Part shown: one piece after another, positions 7,906-16,447 of the stretch
Layout of the letters: each line of letters starts with the position of its first letter
Position numbering within the stretch: position 1 is the stretch's first letter
Assembly (NCBI GenBank): GCA_046724665.1
Contig: JBKOWZ010000199.1
Coordinates: 1 to 53,122 of the forward strand
DNA: 53,122 bases
From: Actinocrinis sp046724665
GTDB taxonomy: Bacteria > Actinomycetota > Actinomycetes > Streptomycetales > Catenulisporaceae
Direction of reading: 5' to 3'
The notes under the pieces: model-generated
What the model saw: only the letters and a program-made list of their open reading frames with translations
Databases searched by the model: none
What the model was told of the DNA's origin: nothing
Position numbers and translations under genes: made by a program

Positions 7906-8574
7906 ATGCGCGCGTCACGAATCGGCTTCCGCGTCTTGATGGCCGGTTCGGTCGCTTTAGTCGGACTGACGGCGGCCGGCTGTTCCGCCGCCCCCTCGAC
8001 TGCTCAGTCCGCCTCGGCCACGTCTCGCGCGTCGGGCGGTTCGAGTCCGAGCACGGCCGGCCTGGCGGCCAAGCTGCTGTCGCCCGGCGATCTGCGGGGC
8101 CCATGGCGCGTTGACGCCGCGGCCACCAACGTGCCGATGTCCGACAAGTGCCCGCTGCTCAACTCCAGCCTGTGGAACGCGGCGCTGCCGCATCGCACCG
8201 AGGTGAACCTGAGCCAAGGGCTGCGCGGGCCGTACCTGGTCGAGGAGCTTGCCGCCGGAAACTCCGGCCAGGCGGACAAGGCCTGGCAGCGGTTGACCTC
8301 GGCCGTGCCGAGCTGCACGACACACACGCACGCCGGCTCGACGGGTCAGAGCACGTTCACGATCGTGAAGACCGAGTTGCCCGACTACGGCGACGCGTCG
8401 TACGCGTTCACGCTCTCCATCACGGTCTCCGGGGGAGTCAACGCGTCCGGGGACATCGTGGCGGCGCGGTCGGGCAACTCGATCGCGGTGCTTTACCTGG
8501 TCGGGCTCAACGGCGTGAGCTCGGACGTGGTCGAGGGCGCGGTGGCCAAGGCGGTCGCCAAGGCGCGCACCTGA
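7906..8574 (+). CDS. Secreted lipoprotein, possible PknH-sensor-like domain
   Basis: A 222-residue lipoprotein. The signal ends in a lipobox LTAAGC with Cys26 as the expected lipidated residue, followed by a Ser/Thr/Ala linker to about residue 48. The rest (about 50-222) is a compact domain beginning LLSPGDLRGPWRVDAA with cysteines in DKCPLLN and VPSCTTH. Its plan resembles the extracellular sensor domain of mycobacterial PknH and related lipoproteins; that is a weak, pattern-level match. ATG 7906 follows GAGGGG. Its last 82 bases overlap the end of the convergent geosmin synthase gene on the other strand. Confidence 0.78.
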   Translation: MRASRIGFRVLMAGSVALVGLTAAGCSAAPSTAQSASATSRASGGSSPSTAGLAAKLLSPGDLRGPWRVDAAATNVPMSDKCPLLNSSLWNAALPHRTEVNLSQGLRGPYLVEELAAGNSGQADKAWQRLTSAVPSCTTHTHAGSTGQSTFTIVKTELPDYGDASYAFTLSITVSGGVNASGDIVAARSGNSIAVLYLVGLNGVSSDVVEGAVAKAVAKART

Positions 8575-10883
8575 TCGCGTGCCGCAGCGGTGCCGATGCC
8601 CTTGGGGCCGAAGTCCCACGTCCGCGTGCTCGTGTCCGAGGTCGTGCCGGACGGCGCGGCCGCGCGCGGGCCGTACCGGCGTGTCAGCGAGTCGTCGTCG
8701 TAGCGGCGGGTGTGGCGGTGCCAGTTGAGGACGCCTGCCGTCCAGTCCTCCAATTCCCGCACGTAGCGGCCCAGCGCCTTGCGCGCCGCGTCGTCGAGGT
8801 CGAAGTCGTCGGCTAGGACCGGCAGCTCGGCGCGGACCACGTGCTGGAACTGGTGCATCCGCGAGTTCATCAGGTCGCCGACGATGCGCACGGCCGCCTC
8901 CTGGTCGCAGTCGAGGAAGTTGCGCACCACGAGCACGCAGTTGTGCAGCTCGCCCTCGAACTCCAGCTCCTTGCGGTACGAGTACAGGTCGTTGATCAGG
9001 CAGGCGTAGTCGGCCGCCGAGTTGTCGAGCGCACGCATCGTGCCCGTGCGGTACACCTCGGCCGGCACCCGCTCGGCGTTGCGCAGCCGCGCCAGGCTCA
9101 TCGTCAGCTGCGAGCCGAAGGTGTCGCGGCGCATCTCGATGTAGTCCACCGGATCGGGGACGCGGTTCTGGATCTGGTTGGCCAGCTCCCACAGGGTCGC
9201 GTCGAGCATCACCGCGATGGCGTCGCGCAGCGCGGCGCGCGCTTCCTGGTCCATCGGGCCGACCGTGCGCGGCCAGAGGTCGGCCAGGCCGCGTTCGAGG
9301 GCGGTGACCGGCGTGGCGGGGCTGCTCGGCGTCTCCAGCGGCATGAACAGCAGCAGCCGCTCGGCCACCAGCTTCGCCGCCGCCAGGTCGCGTCGCGAGC
9401 CGTAGACGGCCGGGACCAGGTCGTCCCAGTAGGTGCCCCAGGTCAGCCACTGCGAGCCCAGGTCCAGCGACTCGAGCGAGCCTTCCGGGTTCAGCGCCGC
9501 GGCGCACAGCGGGAAGTCGAAGCCGGCGAGCATCGGCTCGTCCCAGATCCGCGAGGCCGGCTCGCCCGGCTGCGGCAGCAGCAGGCCCATCCGGCGCGAC
9601 CAGGCCAGCGTGTTGCGCCGGGCGTGGTCGAGGTGCGGGTTCATCCGCAGCTCGAACGGCATGTCGAACGCGGGCAACCGGATCGGCCCGACCGGGGCGA
9701 ACGGCACGTGCGAGTACCGCCTGGCGCGCTGCGCGCCGCCGGTCTCGCCGGTCAGCGAGCGCACCAGCGGCAGCGCCGCGGACAGGCCGAGGTCGGCCAG
9801 CGGCAGCTCGGTCAGGCCGAAGGGCAGCGGCAGCTCCCGCGCGGCGGTGGCGGCGGCCTCGACGACGGCACCGGCGCCCGCCGCGCCGGACCCGCCGCGG
9901 TTCATGTAGCGGCTCGAGCGCATGTGCCACTCGTGCCCGCCGGACTGCCAGTCTTGCAGACCCTTGACATACGCCAGCACCTTCGCCACCGACGCGGGGT
10001 CCAGGGCGTGCTCGGCGAACAGCGCGGGCAGCTCGGTCAGCGCGGTGTTCTCGAACTGCTGGAGCCGCGAGGTCAGCAGGTCGTTCACGGCGTCGGCGGC
10101 GCGCTGCGTGTCGTAGCCGAGGAAGGTCTCGAGCACCAGCACGCCGTTGCTCAGCTCGCCCTCGTCGCGCGTCTCGCGCTCGTACGAGAACAGGTCGTTG
10201 CGCAGGTGCACGCTGTCCGCGAAGGCGTCGCGCAGCACCCGCATCGGCCGCGTTCCGGCGATCTGCGCCGGGACCTCGGCCGCCGCCGCGTGCTCGATCA
10301 GCCCCGCGGACCACGGCGCGCCGCCGACCTTGCGGCGCATCTCGATGTACTCGACCGGGTTGGGGATCCGGCCCTCGTTGATGTTCGACAGCTCCCAGAG
10401 CGACTCGTTGAGCAGGTTCTCGGTGCTCTCCGCGAACCTGGCACGCCAATGCTCCGACATGGTCGGCACGGTGCGGGCCCACAGGTCGGCCAGGCCCGCC
10501 TCGACCGGGTTGGTCGGCTCGGGCGTGCCAGCGGCCGGGTCCATCGGCATGAAGGCGGGCAGCCGGTCCAGATAGGCCTTGCCGCCCTCGCGGTCGTTGG
10601 TGCGCTTGAAGGTCTCCAGGAAGTGGTCGTCGAAGAAGAAGACCCAGACGTACCAGTCGGTCACCAGGTCGAGCTCCGCCGCCGAGGCGTCAGGGTGCGT
10701 ATACGCGCAGAGCAGGCCGTAGTCGTGCGCGTCGAGGTCGGCCTCGGTCCAGATGCCCGACCCCTCGAGCATGCCCATCTCGCGGGCCCAGGCCTTGGAG
10801 TGCGTGCGGGCACCCTCCAGGTGGGGATTGAGACGGGCGGGGTACGGCAGGTAGAAGTCCGGCAGCTCGAACGGCTGGCTCAC
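8493..10883 (-). CDS. geoA: Geosmin synthase (germacradienol/geosmin synthase)
   Basis: Bifunctional sesquiterpene synthase turning farnesyl diphosphate into germacradienol (N-terminal half) and then geosmin (C-terminal half), in the cytoplasm with magnesium. The 796-residue product has two terpene synthase domains. Domain 1 has the metal site DDHFLE (Asp85-Glu90) and an NSE triad at NDLFSYERE (Asn229, Ser233, Glu237). Domain 2 has the altered DDLVP (Asp487) and NDLYSYRKE (from Asn631). It opens QPFELPDFYLPYPARLNPHL as in streptomycete enzymes. GTG 10883 is preferred over a frame reaching 10952 because GAGGAGAGG lies upstream. It is longer than the usual 720-760 residues through a C-terminal tail of about 45 residues that overlaps the lipoprotein gene by 82 bases. 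Confidence 0.96.
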   Translation of the reverse strand: MSQPFELPDFYLPYPARLNPHLEGARTHSKAWAREMGMLEGSGIWTEADLDAHDYGLLCAYTHPDASAAELDLVTDWYVWVFFFDDHFLETFKRTNDREGGKAYLDRLPAFMPMDPAAGTPEPTNPVEAGLADLWARTVPTMSEHWRARFAESTENLLNESLWELSNINEGRIPNPVEYIEMRRKVGGAPWSAGLIEHAAAAEVPAQIAGTRPMRVLRDAFADSVHLRNDLFSYERETRDEGELSNGVLVLETFLGYDTQRAADAVNDLLTSRLQQFENTALTELPALFAEHALDPASVAKVLAYVKGLQDWQSGGHEWHMRSSRYMNRGGSGAAGAGAVVEAAATAARELPLPFGLTELPLADLGLSAALPLVRSLTGETGGAQRARRYSHVPFAPVGPIRLPAFDMPFELRMNPHLDHARRNTLAWSRRMGLLLPQPGEPASRIWDEPMLAGFDFPLCAAALNPEGSLESLDLGSQWLTWGTYWDDLVPAVYGSRRDLAAAKLVAERLLLFMPLETPSSPATPVTALERGLADLWPRTVGPMDQEARAALRDAIAVMLDATLWELANQIQNRVPDPVDYIEMRRDTFGSQLTMSLARLRNAERVPAEVYRTGTMRALDNSAADYACLINDLYSYRKELEFEGELHNCVLVVRNFLDCDQEAAVRIVGDLMNSRMHQFQHVVRAELPVLADDFDLDDAARKALGRYVRELEDWTAGVLNWHRHTRRYDDDSLTRRYGPRAAAPSGTTSDTSTRTWDFGPKGIGTAAARDQVRALATALATAPSTTSELTPLSPTR

Positions 10884-11056
10884 CAGGGGCCGCCTCTCCT
10901 CTTGGTCGGTCGCCTCGTTTCGGAGTCTGGTGACGGGTCCGGCGCCGGGCAAGGAATATCACCCGTATCAGTGACGGTCAGAACATTGATTCCGTATCGG
11001 CGGGCCGTATGGTAGAGCGCCGCGCTGCGCGGGTATCCGGTGTGTCGCCGACTAAC

Positions 11057-11070
11057 CGGAGGGCCCTCCG
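11057..11070. promoter_or_regulatory. Perfect palindrome, candidate TetR operator
   Basis: CGGAGGGCCCTCCG is a 14-bp perfect palindrome in the 239-base region between the divergent geosmin synthase and TetR-family genes, 52 bases before the TetR start. TetR regulators usually bind such palindromes between themselves and their divergent target. This assignment rests on position only. Confidence 0.45.
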
Positions 11071-11122
11071 CTAGTACCATCCCGCATACTCGAACTCCCG
11101 AACCCGCACGACAGGAGGCACC

Positions 11123-11689
11123 GTGTCCACCGAGCAGCGGCCGCTGCGCGCCGACGCGCAGCGCAACCGCGACCGGCTGCTCGAGGTCGCGGTGCGCGCC
11201 TTCTCGCGCGGCGGTCCCGACGTGACGCTGGAGTCCATCGCCAAGGAGGCGGCCGTCGGCATCGGGACGCTGTACCGGCACTTCCCGACGCGCGAAGCGC
11301 TCGTCGAGGCGGCGTACCGCAGTGAGTTGGACAAATTGTGCGACCCGGTGCCGGAGTTGATCGCGAGCATGCCGCCGGACCGCGCCCTGCGCGTGTGGAT
11401 GGACCGCTTCGTCGAATACATGACCACCAAGCGCGGCATGGCCGACGCGCTGCGCCAGGTCGTCGCTTCCGGCGGCAATCCGTTCGCGCACAGCCGCGAC
11501 AAGCTCATCGGTGCCGTCAGCGCACTGCTCGGCGCCGGCGCTCGTGCCGGGACGGTGCGTTCCGACGTGGATCCGGGCGACGTGCTCGCCGGGCTGTCCG
11601 GCGTGACCCTCGTCGCGGGCGCGGCGGAGAACCGCGCGCAGGCCGGCCGCCTGCTCGACCTGCTGATGGACGGTCTGCGGACCCGCTGA
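11123..11689 (+). CDS. TetR-family transcriptional regulator
   Basis: A 188-residue repressor with an N-terminal TetR helix-turn-helix (about residues 12-58): RDRLLEVAVRAFSRGG, then VTLESIAKEAAVGIGTLYRHFPTREALV. The C-terminal ligand-binding part (about 75-188) resembles the class of TetR proteins with an SCO1712-type domain, RMADALR...LLGAGARAGTVRSDVDPGDVLAGLSG. GTG 11123 follows an AGGAGG at 11113-11118. It is divergent from the geosmin synthase gene across 239 bases containing a 14-bp palindrome, so it may control itself and geosmin production, but sensing ligand and target are unknown. Confidence 0.9.
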   Translation: MSTEQRPLRADAQRNRDRLLEVAVRAFSRGGPDVTLESIAKEAAVGIGTLYRHFPTREALVEAAYRSELDKLCDPVPELIASMPPDRALRVWMDRFVEYMTTKRGMADALRQVVASGGNPFAHSRDKLIGAVSALLGAGARAGTVRSDVDPGDVLAGLSGVTLVAGAAENRAQAGRLLDLLMDGLRTR

Positions 11690-11953
11690 CGGCGCACGTC
11701 GATGCACCGCGCGCGGCGGGTCGAACCGTTCGAAGGTTTTCACTCGTGGCCGAAAGTTTCATCCCCTTCGTCCGCATTGCGCGCCATCGCATCAGGACCT
11801 TGTCCCATCTGACGTGCTACTGAGCACATGTTCGCCGGTTGACTTCGGCGATCGTTCCGCGCTCCGCGACACTGCGCCGTTCACCGGCGGGTCCGGCGAG
11901 GCTACGCTCCCGCCGGACCAAGCCTCCCTCAGGACCCAAGAAGGGTGGGTAAC
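11690..11953. promoter_or_regulatory. Upstream region of the LPMO gene
   Basis: 264 bases between the TetR and LPMO genes. GAAAGTTTC at 11752-11760 is a 9-base odd palindrome of a type I recall near polysaccharide-degradation genes in Streptomyces. A second A/T-containing block, TTCGAAGG, lies at 11729-11736. I see no clear -35/-10 pair. The GTG start has AAGAAGG just before it. Confidence 0.35.
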
Positions 11954-12994
11954 GTGAGGAAGCGGAACAAACTCGCGCTGTTCGGCGCGGTCGCCGCGGG
12001 AACACTGCTGGCGACTCTGGTGAGTGCCACTCCGGCTTCGGCGCACGGGGCCATGACGGTCGCGGGCAGCCGGACCTTCCTGTGCTACGAGGACGGACTC
12101 ACCTCGACCGGACAGATCGTGCCGCAGAACCCGGCGTGCCAGGCCGCGGTCGCCACCAGCGGCACCACCCCGCTGTACAACTGGTTCGCCGTCGGCAACC
12201 GCGCCGGCGCCACCAGCGGCGGCACGGTCGGGTTCATCCCGGACGGCAAGCTGTGCAGCGGAAACAGCAACTACTACGACTTCTCCGGGTTCGACCAAGC
12301 ACGCACCGACTGGCCGGTGACCCACCTGACCACGGGCGCCAACATCCAGATCAAGTACAACAAGTGGGCGGCGCACCCGGGTACCTTCTACCTCTACATC
12401 ACCAAGGATGGCTGGGACCAGACCAAGCCGTTGACCTGGGCCGACATGGTGAGCACTCCGTTCTCCACGTCGGTGCAGCCGCCGTCCGTGGGCGACCCGG
12501 GCACCGTCAGCAGCTACTACTACTGGAACGCCACCCTGCCCGCGGGCAAGAGCGGCCGGCACATCATCTACTCCGTGTGGGCCCGCTCGGACAGCTCTGA
12601 GACCTTCTACGGCTGCTCCGACGTGGTCTTCGACGGCGGTACCGGCCAGGTGACCGGCATCGGCACCGGCGCGCCGCCCGGGCCCACGGTCGAGTGCAAG
12701 GCCTCGTACACGATCACCAACAGCTGGCCCGGCGGCTTCCAGGGCCAGGTCACGGTGACCAACCCGACCACGTCCACCATCAACAGCTGGACGACCAGCT
12801 GGAGCGCTCCGGACGGCGAGACCATCAGCAGCGCCTGGAACGGCACGGTGTCCCAGGCGGGCTCGCTGGTCACGGTCAAATCCGCCACCTGGAACGGACA
12901 ACTCGCACCGAAGGCCAGTACCTCGTTCGGGTTCACCGCGAACTACAACTCGACTCCGGTGGTACCGGCCAGCATCGGCTGCTCAAGCCCCTGA
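11954..12994 (+). CDS. Lytic polysaccharide monooxygenase AA10 with CBM2
   Basis: Secreted copper enzyme that cleaves crystalline cellulose or chitin oxidatively. Signal peptide is residues 1-30, cut after PASA so the mature protein starts at His31 (HGAMTVAGSR), the first copper ligand; the second is His141 in KWAAHPGTFYLYI. The AA10 domain spans about 31-235, then a short linker, then a family 2 carbohydrate-binding module (about 247-346, CKASYTITNSWPGGFQGQV to SIGCSSP). Total 346 residues, normal for this two-domain type. The N-terminal motif and CBM2 point to cellulose as more likely than chitin, by family analogy. GTG 11954 is chosen over GTG 11945 because AAGAAGG ends at 11944. Confidence 0.95.
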   Translation: MRKRNKLALFGAVAAGTLLATLVSATPASAHGAMTVAGSRTFLCYEDGLTSTGQIVPQNPACQAAVATSGTTPLYNWFAVGNRAGATSGGTVGFIPDGKLCSGNSNYYDFSGFDQARTDWPVTHLTTGANIQIKYNKWAAHPGTFYLYITKDGWDQTKPLTWADMVSTPFSTSVQPPSVGDPGTVSSYYYWNATLPAGKSGRHIIYSVWARSDSSETFYGCSDVVFDGGTGQVTGIGTGAPPGPTVECKASYTITNSWPGGFQGQVTVTNPTTSTINSWTTSWSAPDGETISSAWNGTVSQAGSLVTVKSATWNGQLAPKASTSFGFTANYNSTPVVPASIGCSSP

Positions 12995-13083
12995 TGATCG
13001 CGGCCGCGGGCTCCTGACAGCAGGGGAGCGGTAGCGGCAGCGAGCAATGGCACGCGACAGTGAGCAGTAGCAGTACGCGAACA

Positions 13084-13117
13084 GCCGAGCCGCCGGACGA
13101 CTCGCCGGCGGCTCGGC
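13084..13117 (+). terminator. Terminator hairpin after LPMO gene
   Basis: Arms GCCGAGCCGCCGG (13084-13096) and CCGGCGGCTCGGC (13105-13117) pair perfectly over 13 bp around an 8-base loop. It lies 90 bases after the LPMO stop and just before the ribosome site of the next gene. Confidence 0.65.
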
Positions 13118-13142
13118 AACGTACCCAGGGAGGCCGTGGCAG

Positions 13143-14072
13143 GTGTCAGTCGTCTCAGTCGCGTCAGCCGTGTCGGTACGCTCGGCCGCGCGCCGCGGCT
13201 TGGCGGCGGCCCTGCTGGTCGCCGCGGCCCTGTCCGGCGCGGCCTGCACCTCGTCGAAGACCGCTGACAAGGCCGGCTCGTCGAGCACGCCCGGCATGGA
13301 CCACATGGACATGACGGCGGCCCCGGCGCCGGCGCCGGCCGAGGCGTCCCCGAAGAGCACCGGCCTGGCCGACCACGAGGGCGGCTACGTCTACCTGCCG
13401 TCCGCCGCTACGCTCGCCGCCGGCCGCCCGGCCGCGTTCAGCTTCCACATCACCGGCCCGGACGACCACGCCGTCACCCGGTATCAGCCCTATGAGAGCA
13501 AGCTCGTCGTCTTCTATCTCATCCGCTCGGACATGACCGGCTACCGCGAGTTCGACCCCACGATGCGGGAGGACGGCACGTGGACCGTCCAGCTGCCCGC
13601 GCTCGCCCCCGGCTCGTACCGCACGTACATCACCTTCGCCGCGCCGGACTCGAGCGCCGGCACGCCGCTGCGCTACGTGCTCTCGCGTCCGCTGACCGTC
13701 CCCGGCCGGTCCGCCGACGCCCCGGTGCCCGCGCCGTCGATGTCCGCGACGACGGACGGCTACACCGTCACCCTCGCCGGCGCGCTCAAGCCGGGTGCGA
13801 CGATCCCGTTGGCCGTCAACGTGACCAGGGGCGGGAAACCGGTCGCCTACTTCGAGCGCTACCTCGACGGATACGCCCACCTGACCGCGTTCCGCGTCGG
13901 CGACGCGGCGTTCGCGCACATGCTCTCGACCGGCCGCGCGGGCGGGGCGGGCGGCTCCGGAGCGCTCACCGCGGACGCGCTGTTCCCGGGGAAGGGCGCG
14001 TGGCGGCTGTTCGTCCAGTTCCAGACCGCGGGCAAGTTGCACACCGCGGCCTTCACCGTCAACGTCCCCTGA
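13143..14072 (+). CDS. Secreted lipoprotein with Met/His metal-like segment
   Basis: A 309-residue lipoprotein. The signal ends in SGAAC (Cys35 lipidated). Just after it lies a Met/His/Asp cluster, GMDHMDM, of the kind seen in periplasmic copper-handling proteins, then a Pro/Ala linker. The remainder is two beta-rich modules (about 75-190 and 200-309): FSFHITGPDDHAVTRYQPYESKLVVFYLI and VTLAGALKPGATIPLAVNVTRGGKPVAYFERYLDGYAHLTAFR. These look like Ig-like folds related to YtkA/FixH-type secreted proteins. Metal binding is inferred from the cluster only. GTG 13143 has GGAGG 8 bases upstream. No copper pump genes adjoin it. Confidence 0.75.
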   Translation: MSVVSVASAVSVRSAARRGLAAALLVAAALSGAACTSSKTADKAGSSSTPGMDHMDMTAAPAPAPAEASPKSTGLADHEGGYVYLPSAATLAAGRPAAFSFHITGPDDHAVTRYQPYESKLVVFYLIRSDMTGYREFDPTMREDGTWTVQLPALAPGSYRTYITFAAPDSSAGTPLRYVLSRPLTVPGRSADAPVPAPSMSATTDGYTVTLAGALKPGATIPLAVNVTRGGKPVAYFERYLDGYAHLTAFRVGDAAFAHMLSTGRAGGAGGSGALTADALFPGKGAWRLFVQFQTAGKLHTAAFTVNVP

Positions 14073-14143
14073 TCGCAGTGCCGCGATGATCGTTTCCTGA
14101 CTCACGCCGCCCGAGACCGTGCCGCCGCGCCGCGTGCTTCCCG

Positions 14144-14149
14144 TATAGT
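14144..14149 (+). promoter_or_regulatory. -10 element for leaderless kinase transcript
   Basis: TATAGT is close to the consensus -10 and ends 6 bases before ATG 14156. Transcription would start at the first base of the start codon. No ribosome site precedes the gene. No good -35 is visible. Confidence 0.5.
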
Positions 14150-14155
14150 GCCGCC

Positions 14156-15889
14156 ATGACTGCTGGGGGGCCGGCTCGCGGCCTCATCGACGGCCGCTTC
14201 GAGCTGCTGGAACGGCTCGGCGGCGGAGGCATGGGCCTGGTGTGGCGCGCCCGCGACACCATGCTTCAGCGCGAGGTCGCGCTCAAAGAGGTACGGCCCG
14301 CCGAGCAGGCCGTGTACGACGACGATCCGGTCGCCGCGCACGTGATGCGCGAGCGCGTGATGCGTGAGGCGCGCGCCCTCGCGCGGCTGCACCACCCGAA
14401 CGTCGTGACGATCTATCACATCGTCGATTCCGCCGAGCACCGGCACCCGTGGCTCGTCATGGAACTGGTCACCGGCGGCTCGCTCGACGATCGCGTCAAG
14501 CGCGGACCCCTGCTGCCGCAGGAGGTGGCGCACATCGGCCGCGGCGTGCTCGCCGCGCTGCGTGCCGCGCACGCCGCCGGCATCCAGCACCGCGACGTCA
14601 AGCCGGCCAACGTCCTGCTGCGCCCGGACGGCACGCCGGTGCTGACCGACTTCGGCATCGCCGCGTTGCAGGAGTCGAGCAACCTCACCGCCACCGGCGC
14701 GTTGATCGGCTCGCCGGAGTACATCGCCCCTGAGCGCATCCGCGGCCAGGAAGGCGATCCGGCCTCCGACCTCTGGTCGCTCGGCATGCTGATGTACGTC
14801 GCCCTCGAGGGCCACAACCCGCTGCGCCGCGACACCACCCTCGCGACGCTTGCCGCCGTCCTCGACGCCCAGGTCCCCGAGCCGGCGCACGCCGGGCCGC
14901 TCACGCCGGTGCTGCGAGCCCTGCTGGTACGCGACGCCGCGGCCCGGCCCGACGCCGCGCAACTGGACCACATGCTCGCCGCCGCCGAGCAGGGCGCCAT
15001 GTCGGCCATGTACGGCAACGGCAACGCCGCCGCGTCGGCGTCGTACCCGCCGTACGTTTCGCCGGTCCCGCCGTTCGGCCCGTCCGGCGCGGCGTACGGC
15101 TCGTCGGACGGCGGCTACGCGCCCCACGCCTCGGCCGGCTACCTGGACGGCGTGCCGCGCGACTCCTTCCCGTCTTTCCCGTCCATGCCGTCCGTACCTG
15201 GTGCCCAGCAGCAGTCGCGTCGGCGCCGCACGGCCACCTTCGTCGCCTCCGTCACCGGCACCGCCGTGATCGGCTTGACCGCGGCGCTCGTGTGGACCCT
15301 GCGCGACGCGCCCGCGTCGGCATCGACCGGCAGCCATCTGGGCACGCAGAGCGCCGGCGCCTCGTCGTCAGCCGCCGCTCTCGGCGGCCGGTCGGGCACG
15401 GCCTCCCCGTCGCCGTCCTCGGGCGGGGGCGGCGGCAGTGGTCAGGGCCAGGCCTCGAACCTGCTCACCCCCGCCGGAGCGCGCGCGACGGTCAACGCCC
15501 TGCGCCGGCAGTTCGGCAACCGGAAGATCATCGAGCTGGTCCTCTACGGCGACTATGCGGCCGTCGAGGTCGAAACCGCCGCGGACGCGTCGCTCTATGA
15601 CGAGTACTGGTACCGCAACGGCACGTTCGAACATGTCATGGGCGGCGAGGTCTCCGACGAGAAGCCGGTGGACCTCGACGCGGTCGCCTGGGACATGCTG
15701 CCGACGCTGTTCGCCGACGCCGACCAGCAGCTGAAGATCCCGCACCCGACGTCCCGTTACCTGATCATCGAGGGCAACTGGAGCGACCAGGGCCCCGGAA
15801 TCGGCGTCTACCTCAGCGACGACTACGGCGGCGCGTACCTGCTGGTGAACCTGAAGGGCCACATCGTACGCAGCTACCCGCGCGGCTGA
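14156..15889 (+). CDS. Membrane serine/threonine protein kinase (PASTA-less)
   Basis: A 577-residue eukaryotic-type kinase. The catalytic domain (about 14-270) has the glycine loop LGGGGMGLVW, ATP lysine Lys44 (VALKEV), catalytic HRDVKPAN (His145, Asp147), DFG at Asp165-Gly167, and SPEYIAPERI. A Pro/Ser/Tyr-rich juxtamembrane stretch (about 285-355) leads to basic RRRR and one membrane helix (about 361-383). The outer part has a Ser/Gly linker, then an unrecognised folded domain (about 440-577) with NALRRQFGNRKIIELVLYGDYAAVEVE. It lacks PASTA repeats, so it senses something other than muropeptides. Probably read from a leaderless mRNA. Confidence 0.93.
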   Translation: MTAGGPARGLIDGRFELLERLGGGGMGLVWRARDTMLQREVALKEVRPAEQAVYDDDPVAAHVMRERVMREARALARLHHPNVVTIYHIVDSAEHRHPWLVMELVTGGSLDDRVKRGPLLPQEVAHIGRGVLAALRAAHAAGIQHRDVKPANVLLRPDGTPVLTDFGIAALQESSNLTATGALIGSPEYIAPERIRGQEGDPASDLWSLGMLMYVALEGHNPLRRDTTLATLAAVLDAQVPEPAHAGPLTPVLRALLVRDAAARPDAAQLDHMLAAAEQGAMSAMYGNGNAAASASYPPYVSPVPPFGPSGAAYGSSDGGYAPHASAGYLDGVPRDSFPSFPSMPSVPGAQQQSRRRRTATFVASVTGTAVIGLTAALVWTLRDAPASASTGSHLGTQSAGASSSAAALGGRSGTASPSPSSGGGGGSGQGQASNLLTPAGARATVNALRRQFGNRKIIELVLYGDYAAVEVETAADASLYDEYWYRNGTFEHVMGGEVSDEKPVDLDAVAWDMLPTLFADADQQLKIPHPTSRYLIIEGNWSDQGPGIGVYLSDDYGGAYLLVNLKGHIVRSYPRG

Positions 15890-15890
15890 C

Positions 15891-15931
15891 CGGGCACGAG
15901 CGGCCCGCTCAGGCTCAGCCGCTCGTGCCCG
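15891..15931. terminator. Terminator hairpin between kinase and PemK-like genes
   Basis: Arms CGGGCACGAGCGG (15891-15903) and CCGCTCGTGCCCG (15919-15931) pair perfectly over 13 bp around a 15-base loop. It starts 2 bases after the kinase stop and lies between convergent genes, so it may serve both directions. Confidence 0.7.
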
Positions 15932-15965
15932 AAGACCATCGTCCGCCCCAATGCGGGCCGACGCC

Positions 15966-16430
15966 TTAGGACCAGTTGTAACGGTTGCGCAGGCGCGCGG
16001 TAACAACGTCGAACCGGTGGCGCGGCATGGCGCACGCCTCGCGGCGCATGCCCTCCTCGTGCACGCGGATGACGCGATCGAGGTTCGCCCACGACTCGCG
16101 GCCCTGGCGGTCCCAGGGACCGGTACCGACATCGACGAAGTCCGCCATGCCGTCATGGCGCTTGCTGGTCAGCTGCACGGCGAGCAGGGTCCCGGCGCGC
16201 TCGCGCGCGACGATCAGCACCGGGCGGTCCTTGCCGCGCCCGTCGTGCTCCTCGAACGGCACCCACGTCCAGACGATCTCGCCGGGGTCCGGGTCGCCGT
16301 CGTGCCGCGGCGCGTAGTCGGTGTGCACCGGGCCGATGTCGGTCGGCTCGACCTCGACCGTGGCCGTGGGGCCGAAACGCCCGGGGGAGTCGGCGAAGGG
16401 ATCGTCGTAATCGGGAAGCAGGTCGCTCAT
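15966..16430 (-). CDS. PemK/MazF-family-like protein
   Basis: A 154-residue protein with the PemK/MazF fold in its C-terminal two thirds: DPGEIVWTWVPFEEHDGRGKDRPVLIVARE, then LLAVQLTSKRH and WANLDRVIRVHEEGM. Members are sequence-specific endoribonuclease toxins, but stand-alone, non-toxic-context copies are frequent in actinobacteria. No antitoxin gene is beside it. ATG 16430 is given; a GTG at 16451 would overlap the amidohydrolase stop by 4 bases (GTGA) and make a 161-residue protein, consistent with translational coupling. It is the last gene of the permease-amidohydrolase operon, so a link to that pathway is possible but unproven. Confidence 0.75.
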   Translation of the reverse strand: MSDLLPDYDDPFADSPGRFGPTATVEVEPTDIGPVHTDYAPRHDGDPDPGEIVWTWVPFEEHDGRGKDRPVLIVARERAGTLLAVQLTSKRHDGMADFVDVGTGPWDRQGRESWANLDRVIRVHEEGMRREACAMPRHRFDVVTARLRNRYNWS

Positions 16431-16447
16431 TCGGTCGGTCACGGCGG

